Source: Neocallimastix lanati (nom. inval.) (Eukaryota; Neocallimastigomycota; Neocallimastigomycetes; Neocallimastigales; Neocallimastigaceae). Taken from it: 64,000 nucleotides of DNA. The stretch is from positions 307,501 to 371,500 of the forward strand of contig JACVTC010000046.1 in assembly GCA_016946835.1 (NCBI GenBank), written 5' to 3'. Position 1 is the first letter of the stretch, and every line of letters begins with the position of its first letter. The notes beneath the pieces are model-generated. The model ran no database searches. It had not been told where the DNA came from and was given only the letters and a program-made list of their open reading frames with translations. Position numbers and translations under genes: made by a program. Of the stretch, positions 41,824-55,214 are shown piece after piece.

Positions 41824-42396
41824 ATAATCTTAATTTAAAAAATTGCTAGAAAAATAAAAATTTATTTATTTTAAATTTATATTTATAATCGTTTAAATAA
41901 TAATTAAATAATCTTAATTTAAAAAAATGCTAGAAAAAATTATTTATTTACCTATTGTGTTTATTTAATAATCTTAATAGAAATTATCTTTTAGTTATTT
42001 TTATTAAGTAATTTATAACTAAAATCGATTTATTTGATACTAGTTAAAATTTTATTAATATTAATATCAATATTATATAATTATAAATTTTATTAATATC
42101 AATATCAATATTATATAATTATAAATTTTATTAATATCAATATCAATATTATATTATTATAAATTTTATTAATATCAATATACTTTTCAAAATTAATAAT
42201 GTTATTAAAAATATTAAATTCAATAAAAGATTTTTATTATTTTATTAAAATTATAATTGTTATTATTATATAATAATAATAATTGATTCATATTGATCAA
42301 ACATTATAAATATTACTATGTAAATAATAAATTATTTTAATAGGATCAATTATTCAACTCTTATTGTTTTAATTTTTAATTCTTATATCATTTAAA

Positions 42397-42427
<31 letters not shown>

Positions 42428-42616
42428 CGTTTATGAAAATATGAATTATAAATAATTAAAATTATTTACTTTTCATTTAAATTTTTTTATTTACTATAAT
42501 AAAGTATAATAATTAAAAGACAAACGTTATTATAACTAAATTTTTTTTTTTTAGAAAAATAAATGAAAAAAAATTAAAATATATAAGATTCTTGTATATG
42601 TAAAATAATTATTATA

Positions 42617-44150
42617 TTTTATTTTATTTTATTTTATTTTATTCAATCTGTACTTTATATTTATATTCTACTATTTATTTTATTTTATTTTATTTTATTT
42701 TATTTTATTTTATTTTATTTTATTCAATCCGTACTTATATTTATGTTTCTACTATTTATTTTATTTTATTCAATCTATACTTATATTTATATCCTACTAT
42801 TTATTTTATTTTATTTTATTCAATCTGTACTTCATATTTATATTTCTACTATTTATTTTATTTTATTTTATTTTATTCAATCTGTACTTTCTTATTTAAT
42901 ATTCTACTTTTTATTTTATTTTATTTTATTTTATTTTTTTTATTTTATTTTATTTTATTTTTTTTATTTTATTTTATTTTATTCAATCCGTACTTTCTTA
43001 TTTTAATATTCTACTTTTTTTTTTATTTTATTTTATTTTATTTTATTTTATTTTATTCAATCTGTACTTCATATTTATATTTCTACTATTTATTTTATTT
43101 TATTTTATTTTATTTTATTTTATTCAATCTGTACTTTATATTTATATTCTATTATTTATTTTATTTTATTTTATTTTATTTTATTTTATTTTATTTTATT
43201 TTATTTTATTTTATTTTATTTTATTTTATTTTATTTTATTTTATTAAATCTGTACTTTATATTCATATTTCTACTATTTATTTTATTTTATTTTATTTTA
43301 TTTTATTTTATTTTATTTTATTTTATTTTATTCAATCTGTACTTTCTTATTTAATATTCTACTTTTTATTTTATTTTATTTTATTTTATTTTATTTAATT
43401 CAATCTGTACTTCATATTTATATTTCTACTATTTATTTTATTTTATTTTATTTTATTTTATTCAATCTGTACTTTATATTTATATTCTATTATTTATTTT
43501 ATTTTATTTTATTTTATTTTATTTTATTTTATTCAATCTGTACTTTATATTCATATTTCTACTATTTATTTTATTTTATTTTATTTTATTTTATTTTATT
43601 TTATTTTATTCAATCTGTACTTTCTTATTTAATATTCTACTTTTTATTTTATTTTATTTTATTTTATTTTATTTTATTTAATTCAATCTGTACTTCATAT
43701 TTATATTTCTACTATTTATTTTATTTTATTTTATTTTATTTTATTTTATTTTATTTTATTTTATTCAATCTGTACTTTATATTTATATTTCTACTATTTA
43801 TTTTATTTTATTTTATTTTATTCTATTTTATTTTATTCAATCTGTACTTTATATTTATATTTCTACTATTTATTTTATTTTATTTTATTTTATTCTATTT
43901 TATTTTATTCAATCTGTACTTTATATTTATATTTCTACTATTTATTTTATTTTATTTTATTTTATTTTATTTTATTTTATTCAATCTGTACTTCATATTT
44001 ATATTTCTACTATTTATTTTATTTTATTTTATTTTATTTTATTTTATTCAATCTGTACTTCATATTTATATTTCTACTATTTATTTTATTTTATTTTATT
44101 TTATTTTATTTTATTTTATTTTATTTTATTTTATTCAATCTGTATTTTCT
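42617..44150. repeat. Composite minisatellite, left arm: (TTTTA)n blocks alternating with a conserved spacer
   Basis: Runs of 3 to about 20 TTTTA pentamers alternate with a spacer of about 35 bp built on TCAATCTGTACTTTATATTT and TTCTACTATTTA. About 21 spacer copies are seen. Spacer variants (TTCATATTT, TTCTTATTTAATA, CCGTACT) recur in higher-order order, so blocks rather than single units were duplicated. Confidence 0.95.
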
Positions 44151-44220
44151 GTTGATAATATAAAAAAGGTATTAATGTATAAATAATAATTAATAATATT
44201 TAAAATAAAATAAAAAAAAT

Positions 44221-44475
44221 ATAATAATTATTTTATATATGTAGTAATTATATATATATATATATATTTTTATTTAATTTTCTAAAAAAAATTTTTTTAG
44301 TCATAATAAACGTTTGTCTTTTTTATTTTTATTATTATTTAGAAATTTATTTATTCATTTATAATTTATTTATTCATTTATTTATTTATTACATTATAAT
44401 ACGCCATGTTTTCCGAAATGTACTACAACAAAATACAAATTTATGTAATAAAAATTTTCGAAATGACACACCCCC
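44221..44475. other. Unique centre of the palindrome with internal terminal inverted repeat
   Basis: These about 255 bp have no mirrored partner. They end with CCGAAATGTACTACAACAAA and continue into a 52-bp copy of the terminal repeat ending GACACACCCCC at 44475. The next base begins the inverted second copy. This is best read as the original right end of the solo element, kept only once. Confidence 0.75.
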
Positions 44476-44555
44476 AAATTTTTTTTTATTTTATTTTAAA
44501 TATTATTAATTATTATTTATACATTAATACCTTTTTTATATTATCAACAGAAAAT

Positions 44556-45755
44556 ACAGATTGAATAAAATAAAATAAAATAAAATAAAATAAAATAAAA
44601 TAAAATAAAATAAAATAAAATAAAATAAATAGTAGAAATATAAATATGAAGTACAGATTGAATTAAATAAAATAAAATAAAATAAAATAAAATAAAATAA
44701 AAAGTAGAATATTAAATAAGAAAGTACAGATTGAATAAAATAAAATAAAATAAAATAAAATAAAATAAAATAAAATAAATAGTAGAAATATGAATATAAA
44801 GTACAGATTGAATAAAATAAAATAAAATAAAATAAAATAAAATAAAATAAAATAAATAATAGAATATAAATATAAAGTACAGATTGAATAAAATAAAATA
44901 AAATAAAATAAAATAAATAGTAGAAATATAAATATGAAGTACAGATTGAATTAAATAAAATAAAATAAAATAAAATAAAATAAAAAGTAGAATATTAAAT
45001 AAGAAAGTACAGATTGAATAAAATAAAATAAAATAAAATAAAATAAAATAAAATAAAATAAAATAAAATAAATAGTAGAAATATGAATATAAAGTACAGA
45101 TTTAATAAAATAAAATAAAATAAAATAAAATAAAATAAAATAAAATAAAATAAAATAAAATAAAATAAAATAAAATAAAATAAAATAAAATAAAATAAAT
45201 AATAGAATATAAATATAAAGTACAGATTGAATAAAATAAAATAAAATAAAATAAAATAAAATAAATAGTAGAAATATAAATATGAAGTACAGATTGAATA
45301 AAATAAAATAAAATAAAATAAAATAAAATAAAATAAAATAAAAAAAAAGTAGAATATTAAAATAAGAAAGTACGGATTGAATAAAATAAAATAAAATAAA
45401 AAAAATAAAATAAAATAAAATAAAAAAAATAAAATAAAATAAAATAAAATAAAAAGTAGAATATTAAATAAGAAAGTACAGATTGAATAAAATAAAATAA
45501 AATAAAATAAATAGTAGAAATATAAATATGAAGTACAGATTGAATAAAATAAAATAAAATAAATAGTAGGATATAAATATAAGTATAGATTGAATAAAAT
45601 AAAATAAATAGTAGAAACATAAATATAAGTACGGATTGAATAAAATAAAATAAAATAAAATAAAATAAAATAAAATAAAATAAAATAAAATAAATAGTAG
45701 AATATAAATATAAAGTACAGATTGAATAAAATAAAATAAAATAAAATAAAATATA
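44556..45755. repeat. Composite minisatellite, right arm (inverted)
   Basis: Mirror image of the left-arm array (TAAAA pentamers with AGTACAGATTGAA-containing spacers). It has about 16 spacer copies against about 21 on the left. The difference in copy number accounts for much of the length difference between the arms. Confidence 0.93.
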
Positions 45756-46578
45756 ATAATTATTTTACATATACAAGAATCTTATATATTTTAATTTTTT
45801 TTCATTTATTTTTCTAAAAAAAAAAAATTTAGTTATAATAACGTTTGTCTTTTAATTATTATACTTTATTATAGTAAATAAAAAAATTTAAATGAAAAGT
45901 AAATAATTTTAATTATTTATAATTCATATTTTCATAAACGATATATATATATATATATATATATTAATTTAAATGATATAAGAATTAAAAATTAAAACAA
46001 TAAGAGTTGAATAATTGATCCTATTAAAATAATTTATTATTTACATAGTAATATTTATAATGTTTGATCAATATGAATCAATTATTATTATTATATAATA
46101 ATAACAATTATAATTTTAATAAAATAATAAAAATCTTTTATTGAATTTAATATTTTTAATAACATTATTAATTTTGAAAAGTATATTGATATTAATAAAA
46201 TTTATAATAATATAATATTGATATTGATATTAATAAAATTTATAATTATATAATATTGATATTGATATTAATAAAATTTATAATTATATAATATTGATAT
46301 TAATATTAATAAAATTTATAATTATATAATATTGATATTAATATTAATAAAATTTTAACTAGTATCAAATAAATCGATTTTAGTTATAAATTACTTAATA
46401 AAAATAACTAAAAGATAATTTCTATTAAGATTATTAAATAAACACAATAGGTAAATAAATAATTTTTTCTAGCATTTTTTTAAATTAAGATTATTTAATT
46501 ATTATTTAAACGATTATAAATATAAATTTAAAATAAATAAATTTTTATTTTTCTAGCAATTTTTTAAATTAAGATTAT

Positions 46579-48014
46579 TTATTTTAAATTAATATTTATA
46601 TCGTTTAAATCAATTAAACATTCTTTCCATAATTTAATTAATTCATTTCTGTTGCATTCATTATAAAATAAATTTATTTCCTTACTTTTGTAATTTTCAA
46701 TTAAAATTTTAATTTCATTAGTTGCACTAAATATTTTTTGCTTTTTTTTCTAATTTCCTTTAGTTCTCCTTTGATAATCATTATAAGATAAGTTTTCTTC
46801 TTCTTTTAATATATATATTAATTTATAAAATAAAGGTTTATTTGGAAATATATTATTTAAGTAGCTATTATAAGATTCTGATGCATTGTTTGTTAAACGC
46901 TCTATATTTTCATAATAATTCCAATTATTAACATTATACTTAAGTAAATAATTTTTATTAAAATATTCTTAAAATTGTAGAAAATTATTATACTTTTTTT
47001 TTGACAAATTCTTTTTATTATAATATAAAAATCAAATATATAGTTAGGGTTTATAAACGGTAAGTTCGAAATAGCTTTATAATAAATATATATATCATTA
47101 TTATTCTTCACTTCATGATAACATAATATATTTTTTTGTTTTTCTAATGATCTTTTATAATGCCAAACACAATATTTAATATTTATATTGGGAAAAACTT
47201 TTTTTGCGACATTAGATATACCTTGTTCAAAATCACAATGAAAATTAATTGTAGTAATTAATGTATTACTCCTAAATTTATTTGGATTTTTTTTTATTTC
47301 TTTAAATAATGTTTCATATGTAGATTGTTTTTTATTTTTTAATATAGAAATGGAAGTAGTGTAAAACATATTAAATTCCCCAACATAAGTTCTTGTTATA
47401 AATAACTGATAACTAAATTTCGGTGCTGCATAAAATGTACCGTCCGCAAATATATTTTTATGATAATTCGAAAATAAATATGCTTGGAATGGTGATTGAA
47501 AGATTATTAGATCAGTATTTTTAAATATCATAAAATTTTCATTTCTTTTCGTTTTATAATATTCTGATTCAATGGGAATATCATCAAAACTTTTTATGTT
47601 TGGAGGAAATTGTTTATTTATATTTCTTATTATTTGGGATCTAATTGTACTATATTCGGGACATATAAGTCTCATTTCTTGAAAAACGGCATTAAATATA
47701 TGTTTAGGTTTTATATCCATAGGAATTGAATTTTTCTTAATTTCTTCCTTAATTTTATGCTTTGCTACCGATATAGACACATCAATTTCTTTTTCGAGAT
47801 GGTTATGTAAACTTTCATATTTTAAAACCTCCTTTTTATCATTTAAAATAATTAAAGATTTACATTTATTTAAAGTCTTATATTCAGTGCATCTATAAAT
47901 TTTTGATTTATCTTTCCTTTGAAATGAAAAATTAAATTTGTGTTTTTTATTAATAATAATTTGTTCATTTCCTCGATTTGTTTCACTTATTTCAATTTCT
48001 ATATTGTCTTCCAT
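46579..48014 (-). pseudogene. MULE transposase, right-arm copy (less degraded)
   Basis: The frame is open from ATG at 48014 for 370 codons (to 46902). It covers the FLYWCH-type zinc finger, the FADGTFYAAP block with the first catalytic Asp (about residue 191), the CDFEQG second Asp (about residue 262) and CVWHYKRSL (about residue 285). A frameshift in a poly-A run at about 46995-47005 then leads out of the conserved frame. Further downstream the conserved frame holds a TAA near 46970 and a TAG near 46752, both shared with the left copy. The homologous end is TAA at 46579. The DDE domain is therefore truncated before the third acidic residue. The family is Mutator-like transposases. Identity with the left copy is near complete, so the inverted duplication is recent. 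Confidence 0.85.
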
Positions 48015-48889
48015 TAATAATTAAAATTTTTCAATAAAATATTTTAATAAATATACTTTTAAATGCTTTGAAACTTTTTTTTTTTTTTTTTTTTTTTAAT
48101 ATTTAAAATAATAAACCTTTTTTTAATTAATTATATAATTATTTAAATAATTATTTAATTATTAATTATTTATTATTTCTTTATTTACTATTTTATTTAT
48201 TTATTTTTATTTTTATTTTTTATTTTATTTTATTTTTTTTTTTTTTTAATGCTTAAAAAATAAATTTTTATTTATTTTTATTTTATTTTTTAATGTTTAA
48301 AAAAGAAGTTTTCTTATTTCTTATTTTTTTTTTTTTTTTTTTTTTTTTTTAAGCATTAAAAAATAAAATGTTAATTTATTTTTATTTTATTTTTCAATGT
48401 TTAAAAAAAAAGTTTTCTTATTTCTTATTTTTATTTTATTTTTCAATGTTTAAAAAAAAAGTTTTCTTATTTCTTATTTTTTTTTTTTTTTTTTTTTTTT
48501 TTTAAGCATTAAAAAATAAGTTAATTTATTTTTATTTTATTTTTCAATGTTAAATAGAAATACCTAACCTAATTATTATTTATTGAAGTGTTGTATTTCG
48601 CCAAAAGTTGAATTTCGTCCAGTTGAATTTCGCCAAATTCTTGGTGGCTTATAAATTTTCGTCATAAAATATCACCACATTTATTATTCACGCCATATTG
48701 TGAATATATGGCTTTTTAAAAAATGTAGAAAAAGCCACAAATTTATGATACAATTAGATATACGCCCCACGTAAGATTACGTGTTTGAAAATTTTTGAGA
48801 ATTGTAATTTTATTTATTTAATTAATTAATTATTATTCATTAAATTTTTAATAAAATTAAGTGGCTTAAAATTAAAATTATTTAAGCCA

Positions 48890-48941
48890 TACAACAAAAT
48901 ACAAATTTATGTAATAAAAATTTTCGAAATGACACACCCCC
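48890..48941 (-). repeat. Right outer terminal inverted repeat
   Basis: Inverted counterpart of 39531-39582, ending GACACACCCCC at 48941. Its extreme terminus matches the internal repeat at 44475 better than the left outer end does. Confidence 0.85.
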
Positions 48942-48950
48942 TTTATTTAA
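48942..48950. repeat. Right 9-bp target-site duplication (TTTATTTAA)
   Basis: Exact match to 39522-39530, immediately outside the right terminal inverted repeat. Confidence 0.88.
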
Positions 48951-50594
48951 TCAATTATATTCATTATGTGGCACAAATTAATCACATGATCTAACCATCA
49001 ACGGCTAATATAATATTAAAAAAAATTTAAAAATTTTTTAGATTTATAGCTAGTATTAAAAAACTCCTCAAGTAAATAATACAATTAATTTTTTATCTTC
49101 ATTTAATTTCCCAATTTTTTTTTTTTTATATATAACTTTTATGATTTTATCATTTAATTTTTTAATTTTAGTTTTAATTTTGTTTTAATTTTCTATACAT
49201 AAATAATTATTAATTAGTATATATATATAAAATTACTATATTATGGTTTATTCAATTCTTTATTTTTATTTCTACATTTCTTAATTCATATTAGAATATT
49301 AAAATTGGTTAAGATATGAATTATAAATAGTTAAATAGAATAAATCACATAAAAATAGATCAATTATTTTATATAAATAAATTGGAATGAAATGAAATGA
49401 TTGATGAATTTCTTGTATTAAATTTTAATATCTAAAATAATTTAATTATGACCAAAAAGTAAACCGTTTTTTTTTTTTTTTTTTTTTTTTTTATCATCAT
49501 TATATTATTATTTATATTTTATATATAACATATATAATTTATATATAAACATTATAACATAATATTGTAAAATATATAATATTATAAAATATTTACTTAA
49601 TCTACATATAGTTTAGATCTTTAATTTTTTTTTTAATTTAATTATTTTTATTTTTTTTATTTTTATTTATTATTATTTTTTTTTATTATTTTATTTTTAT
49701 TTTTATTTGGTTTAATCTTCATATTAACTTTTTTTTTTTCTTTCATATTAACAGTAAACAGTTTTAACTGCTATCTTTCTTAAACAATCTTCCTTTTTTT
49801 ATTATTCATGATGCTATATTAAAAATATTAATTTAATAAATATTATGAATTATCCATGTATATTATAATACATTGAATAATATATTATATTAATTTTAAT
49901 TTAATTTAATTTAATTTTTTTCTTTTTTTTTTTTTTACGTGTTGGATTTATTTTGATGATTAATTTTTAATTAAGAAAATATTAAATCAATTTAAAGATT
50001 AAAATATATGAACGAATTAAATTTAGTATAATCCATATATTAATAATTATATCATCTTTTAATAAGTGATTAATCAATTTTAATAAATAGAAAAATATAT
50101 TATGAATAGTAAGAATAAATAAATAAATAAATACAAAAATAAATAAATAAATAAATAAATGAATAATAAATGAATAATAAATAATAAATAAATAATAAAC
50201 AATAAATAATAAATAATAAATAATAAATAATAAATAATAAATAATAAATAATTAATAAATAATAAATAATAAATAATAAATAATAAATAATAAATAATAA
50301 ATAATAAATAATAAATAATAAATAATAAATAATAAATAATAAATAATAAATAATAAATAATAAATAATAAATAATAAATAATAAATAATAAATAATAAAT
50401 AATAAATAATAAATAATAAATAATAAATAATAAATAATAAATAATAAATAATAAATAATAAATAATAAATAATAAATAATAAATAATAAATAATAAATAA
50501 TAAATAATAAATAATAAATAATAAATAAATAAATAAATAAATAAATAAATATATATATATATGTATACAAATAAATAATAATAATAATAAATAA

Positions 50595-50625
<31 letters not shown>

Positions 50626-51379
50626 ATTATGGAGATTTAATAATCCTTTTTTATTGATAAATTATTAATAATAAATTAATAATAATAATATTATTAATTG
50701 TTTATATTACTTATATATAATGATATAAAATTTTTGTATTAATAATTATTTAACTTTTATTTTCTTATTTTTTTACTCTTTTTTTTTTTCTTCTTTAATA
50801 AGAAAAAAATTATTTTTTTTTTAAAAAAATAAAAAGAAAAAATAAATAAAATTAAACTAAAAAAAAAAAAAAAGAAAAAAGGGAAAGAAGTGTATAAAAA
50901 ATATTAGAATATAAATAATAAATATTTATTATTCTATTTGGGTGTTTATATTATTTTTTCTCTATATTCACTGTATATTTGTTTTTAATCCTTTTTTTTT
51001 TCCCCTTTTATTTATTTTTTATTTTTAAATAAAGATTATTATTTATTAGTTTATAAAAAAAAAAAAAAATTTTTTTTGATTCCATAATTATTTTTTTTTA
51101 TTTTATTTTTATTTGAAATAAATAATTATAATAATAGAAAGAGAAAAAAACAAATAAAATCAATTCTAATAACAAAAGTGCTATTCATTTCTTTAAATAA
51201 TATTAAAGGTTAATAAATATATTTTACTACTAAAAAAAAAACAATAAATAAAAGAAAATAAAAATAAAATCCATCATACAAAAAAAAAAAAAAAAAAAAA
51301 GAATAAAAAAAAAACATAAAATTAAGAATAAACATACACGTTCTCATAATTTATATATTAAAATAGTTAATTTATCATA
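48951..51379. other. AT-rich intergenic DNA with heptamer array, 5' flank of the Erv46 gene
   Basis: No gene is visible. The region includes poly-T near 49468-49492 and 49920-49935 and the heptamer satellite listed separately. The last 400 bp upstream of the Erv46 start holds poly-A/T blocks only. Confidence 0.5.
50107..50625. repeat. (TAAATAA)n heptamer array with (AAAT)n edges
   Basis: Nearly pure 7-bp repeat, the complement of the TTATTTA unit seen at 28.8-31.2 kb, flanked by AAAT tetramers. It produces a spurious 156-codon YYLLFII frame on the minus strand. Confidence 0.95.
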
Positions 51380-52151
51380 ATGTTTCAACGTAAAATTTCA
51401 AATAGTTTTAAGAAGTTTGATGCTTATGCTAAACCTCTTGATGATTTCAAAGTAAAAACTTTCTCTGGTGGTGCTGGTAAATATTTAAAATAAATAAAAA
51501 TTTAAATTTTTCAAAAATACAAAAAAAAAAAAAATATATATATATATATATATATCATTATCATTATCATTATTATATATAAATATAAAAAAAAAATTTT
51601 TTTGTAAATAAATTAATTTCAGAAATCTAATTTATTATTATTATTTTTTAATTTAAAATTAAAATTAATTTTATTATATATAATCTTTAAATAAAATGTA
51701 TATAAAAAATGGAATATTTTAATATATAAATAAAAATTAATTTTATTTATTTATTTATAAAGTTACCATTATCAGTACTATTATTATTGTATTCTTATTC
51801 ATTAGTGAATTTTTGGATTATCGTCAAATTCATATGGAACCAATATTGACTGTTGATAAAGCAAGAAAAGAAAGAATGTCAATTTACATGAATATTACCT
51901 TCCCACACATGCCTTGTTATTGTATGTTAAATGAAATGAATTTTTTTTTATTATATATATAAATGTAAAAAAAAAGATATTATATATATATTTAGTAGTA
52001 GTAACTAATTGATATAATGCTTATTTTTTTTATATTATAATTTTGTATAAATAATAATGAAATTTCTCTATTATTTATGATCCTAATATAAATATAAAAA
52101 TTTTATAGTATTAAGTGTTGATGTTATGGATGTTGCTGGTGAACAAGTATA

Positions 52152-52183
<32 letters not shown>

Positions 52184-52875
52184 GTTTGATGTTATAATAA
52201 ATTACTTAATAATTGACATTATTTATTTGTTTATAATTTATATTTTTTTTTATTCGTAATTTTTTTTTTATAACATTTAAAATAATATATATTAATCAAT
52301 TAAAAATAATAATTTTTTTAAAAAAAATTATAGCAAAATGATATTGAACATGATGTTTACAAGACCAGATTAGATCCATATGGAAATGTCATTGAATCTG
52401 AAGCCTCATGTATATTGCTTTAAATATTATTATATATACATTAAAGATAATATAATATATTATTATTGTTATTTTATATTAATTTTTATAATTATTTAAA
52501 ATATTAAATCTATATATTATATAGTTGTTGGTGAATCCGAAATTGAAGGTGACCAAGATGCTGAATTACCACCAAATTACTGTGGTTCTTGTTATGGTGC
52601 TCGTAGAGGATGTTGTAATAGTTGTGATGAAGTTAAGGAAGCCTATGCTGCTAAGGGTTGGTCATTTAATAGTCCAGGAAAAGTTGAACAAGTAAATTTT
52701 AAATTTTAAACATATATATTTATTTTTTATTTAATTATTATTATTATTATTATTATTATTTTTTCTTTTTTAACAATATAAATATGAATATGATATGTAT
52801 ATTTTTTTTATGTGTTTATTATATTTAAAATTTATTATTTTCACTCAAGTATTCATTTATATTTTTATTAATAAA

Positions 52876-52910
<35 letters not shown>

Positions 52911-54151
52911 TATAAACTTTTTTTTTTTTAGTGTGTAAGAGAAGGTTATGGAAAAAAGGTTGAAGAACAAAAGAATGAAGGTTGTAATGTCCATGGTGTT
53001 GTTAATGTTAATAAGGTTGCTGGAAACTTCCACTTTGCGTAAGTAAAAAAAAAAAAAAAATAAAATAAAATAAAATAAAAAGTATATAAATATAAGTTTA
53101 TTAAATAATTTATAAATTTAGAGATACAAATTTATAATATAATATTAATGTAATTTTTCTTTTTTATTTATTTTTTTTATTTATTTATTTCTTTTTTATT
53201 TTTATATATAGTCCAGGTAAGAGTTTCCAACAAAATGGTATGCACGTACATGATCTTCAACAATTCTACAAGTCAACAGATTTTGATTTCAGTCACATTA
53301 TTCACAGCATTTCATTTGGTAAGAGTCATGAAAAGATCTTTAATCCACTTGATAATATTCAAAAGGAAACTGATATTTGTAAGTATATAATATATATTTT
53401 AAATAATAATAATTATAATAGTAATATCAATTTAATGGAATTAAAATTCTTAATTTTTATTTATATATTATATAATTATAATTAAATATTCATGATAATA
53501 ATTAAAAATTAATAGCAAGATATCAATTCCAATATTTCCTTAAGGTTGTTAGTACTAAAACTGTTTATTTAAATGGTGAAGAAGAGTCTAGTAATCAATA
53601 TTCTGTTACTGAACATGATCAAGATTTCTCTATTGGTTCTGGATCTTATGGTTTACCAGGTAAAAAATATTTTATTATTATTAATTATTATAATTTAAAT
53701 TAATTAAAAATATATATATATATATATACATAATATTGTTAATATGATAAATAAATATAATATATAAATATAATATATACATTAAATATTTATTTAATAT
53801 TAATCATTATACTATTTTTAAATATTTTTAAATATTTTTAAATGATAAAATTTATAATTTTTAAAATAATTTTAATTTTAAAATATGTTCATAAAATATA
53901 TATTACAACAATAACAACAACAACAATAATAATAATGATAATAATTTAAAATAAAAGGTGTATTCTTCAATTTCGAAATTTCTCCAATGTTAGTTACCTA
54001 CACTCAACAAAGAAAATCATTTACTAGTTTCTTAACCGGTGTTTGCGCTATTGTTGGTGGAGTTTTCACTGTTGCAGGAATGATTGATTCATTTATTTAC
54101 ACTGCTGAAAAGAGATTAAAGAAGAAAATTGAATTAGGAAAGGCTAGCTAA
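51380..54151 (+). CDS. ERV46: Erv46/ERGIC3 family COPII cargo receptor, 9 exons
   Basis: Exons: 51380-51476, 51763-51921, 52109-52146, 52334-52409, 52525-52691, 52932-53038, 53212-53378, 53516-53659, 53958-54151, giving 382 aa, equal in size to human ERGIC3 (383). An N-terminal cytosolic segment with FKKFDAYAKPLDDFKVKT leads to a first membrane span (about residues 33-50, ISTIIIVFLFI). A large luminal domain follows, with NITFPHMPCYLLSVDVMDVA, an LPPNYCGSCYGA...CCNSCDEV cysteine cluster, a GCNVHG motif and FHFAPGKS. The second span lies near residues 338-362, followed by a short lysine-rich cytosolic tail (KRLKKKIELGKAS). With Erv41, Erv46 cycles between ER and Golgi and returns escaped ER proteins. 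All family landmarks are present, so it should be functional. Introns are short and A/T-only. Confidence 0.96.
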
Positions 54152-54697
54152 ATTTATTTTTTTTTATATATATATTAAGTTAGAAAGAAAATCGAAAATC
54201 AGTATTAAATACTATGTAAACAATTTATATGATTAGAAATTATTACTACTACTGCTACAAAATAAATAAATAAATAAATGAATGATAATAATAAAAAATA
54301 TAATAATAATATAAAAATATATAATAAAAATAAAATTAAAAAAAAAAAAATTCTTATTTTATTTTTCAATTATTAAAATTTTTTAAATATTTAAATTTAA
54401 AATAAAATAAAATATTATATAAATATATTATATATATATATTTTTTATTTATTTATTTATTTATTTTTTTTTATTTTATAACAGAAATATATCCATTTTT
54501 TATTTTTTTATAAAAAGTAAATCATGCTAATTCAAATAAATTATTTTAAAAAAAAAAAAAAAAATAAAAAGATTATTTTTTTTTACTCTTTTAATTTTTT
54601 TAATTTTTATTAGTAAATATTATTATATATATATATATATTTTTTTTTTTCATTTTACTGTATTATTTACTTTTTTTTTTTTTTTGAATATCATATT

Positions 54698-54742
<45 letters not shown>

Positions 54743-55006
54743 TATATATATATATAGATGTTTTATATGGATGTTTTATTTGTTTTAAAAGATTTAAAAA
54801 AAAAAAAAAAAGATTCAAAGTTTTATTTGATATTTGATATTTGACCTATATATATATATATTTAAATTTTTATTATTTATTATTTATTATTTATTTTTAT
54901 TATTTTCTTTTAGGCTTCATTATTTTTTATTGATTATTATTTTATTTTTAATTTTTATTTTTAATTTTTATTTTTAATTTTTTTTTTTTTTTCTAAATTA
55001 AATAAT
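54152..55006. other. Convergent intergenic region between Erv46 and cytidine deaminase genes
   Basis: Contains A/T runs, (AAAT)n near 54260 and 54455, and (AAT)n near 54703-54742. No gene is visible. Confidence 0.6.
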
Positions 55007-55179
55007 TTATAAGGAATCAGGTCCAAAACTCTCAGGAAGTAAATCACTAAGTAACCTTATGACATATTCGCCATTTTTCTTTGTTTCGATCACCTTTAAT
55101 CCCGTACCAAATTCTACTAAAAATTGTCTACAAAAGCCACATGGTGTGATATAGTCATCTGAATCTCTTGTTAAAAAAA

Positions 55180-55214
<35 letters not shown>

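Larger units (their letters stand above)
39531..48941. mobile_element. 9.4-kb palindromic Mutator-like (MULE) transposon, inverted dimer
   Basis: Left arm 39531 to about 44220 and right arm about 44476 to 48941 are inverted copies of each other. The match covers the termini, subterminal region, transposase, a TCAATATTA-type tandem block, an (AT)n tract and a composite minisatellite. About 255 bp of unique sequence (44221-44475) lies between. The outer ends begin GGGGAGTGTGCATTTCGAAA on the left and GGGGGTGTGTCATTTCGAAA on the right (inward reading), and are flanked by an exact 9-bp duplication. The solo element is probably 39531-44475 (4945 bp, two terminal inverted repeats). The second copy lacks its inner terminus. 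Both transposases are broken, so movement would need an enzyme in trans. The element sits between MCTS1 and the Erv46 gene and disrupts no recognised gene. Confidence 0.9.

Noticed and set aside
42617-44150. CRISPR-like alternation of repeats and spacers
   Set aside because: The spacers are the same sequence each time and the repeats are TTTTA pentamers of varying number. The context is a eukaryotic transposon, so this is a composite minisatellite.
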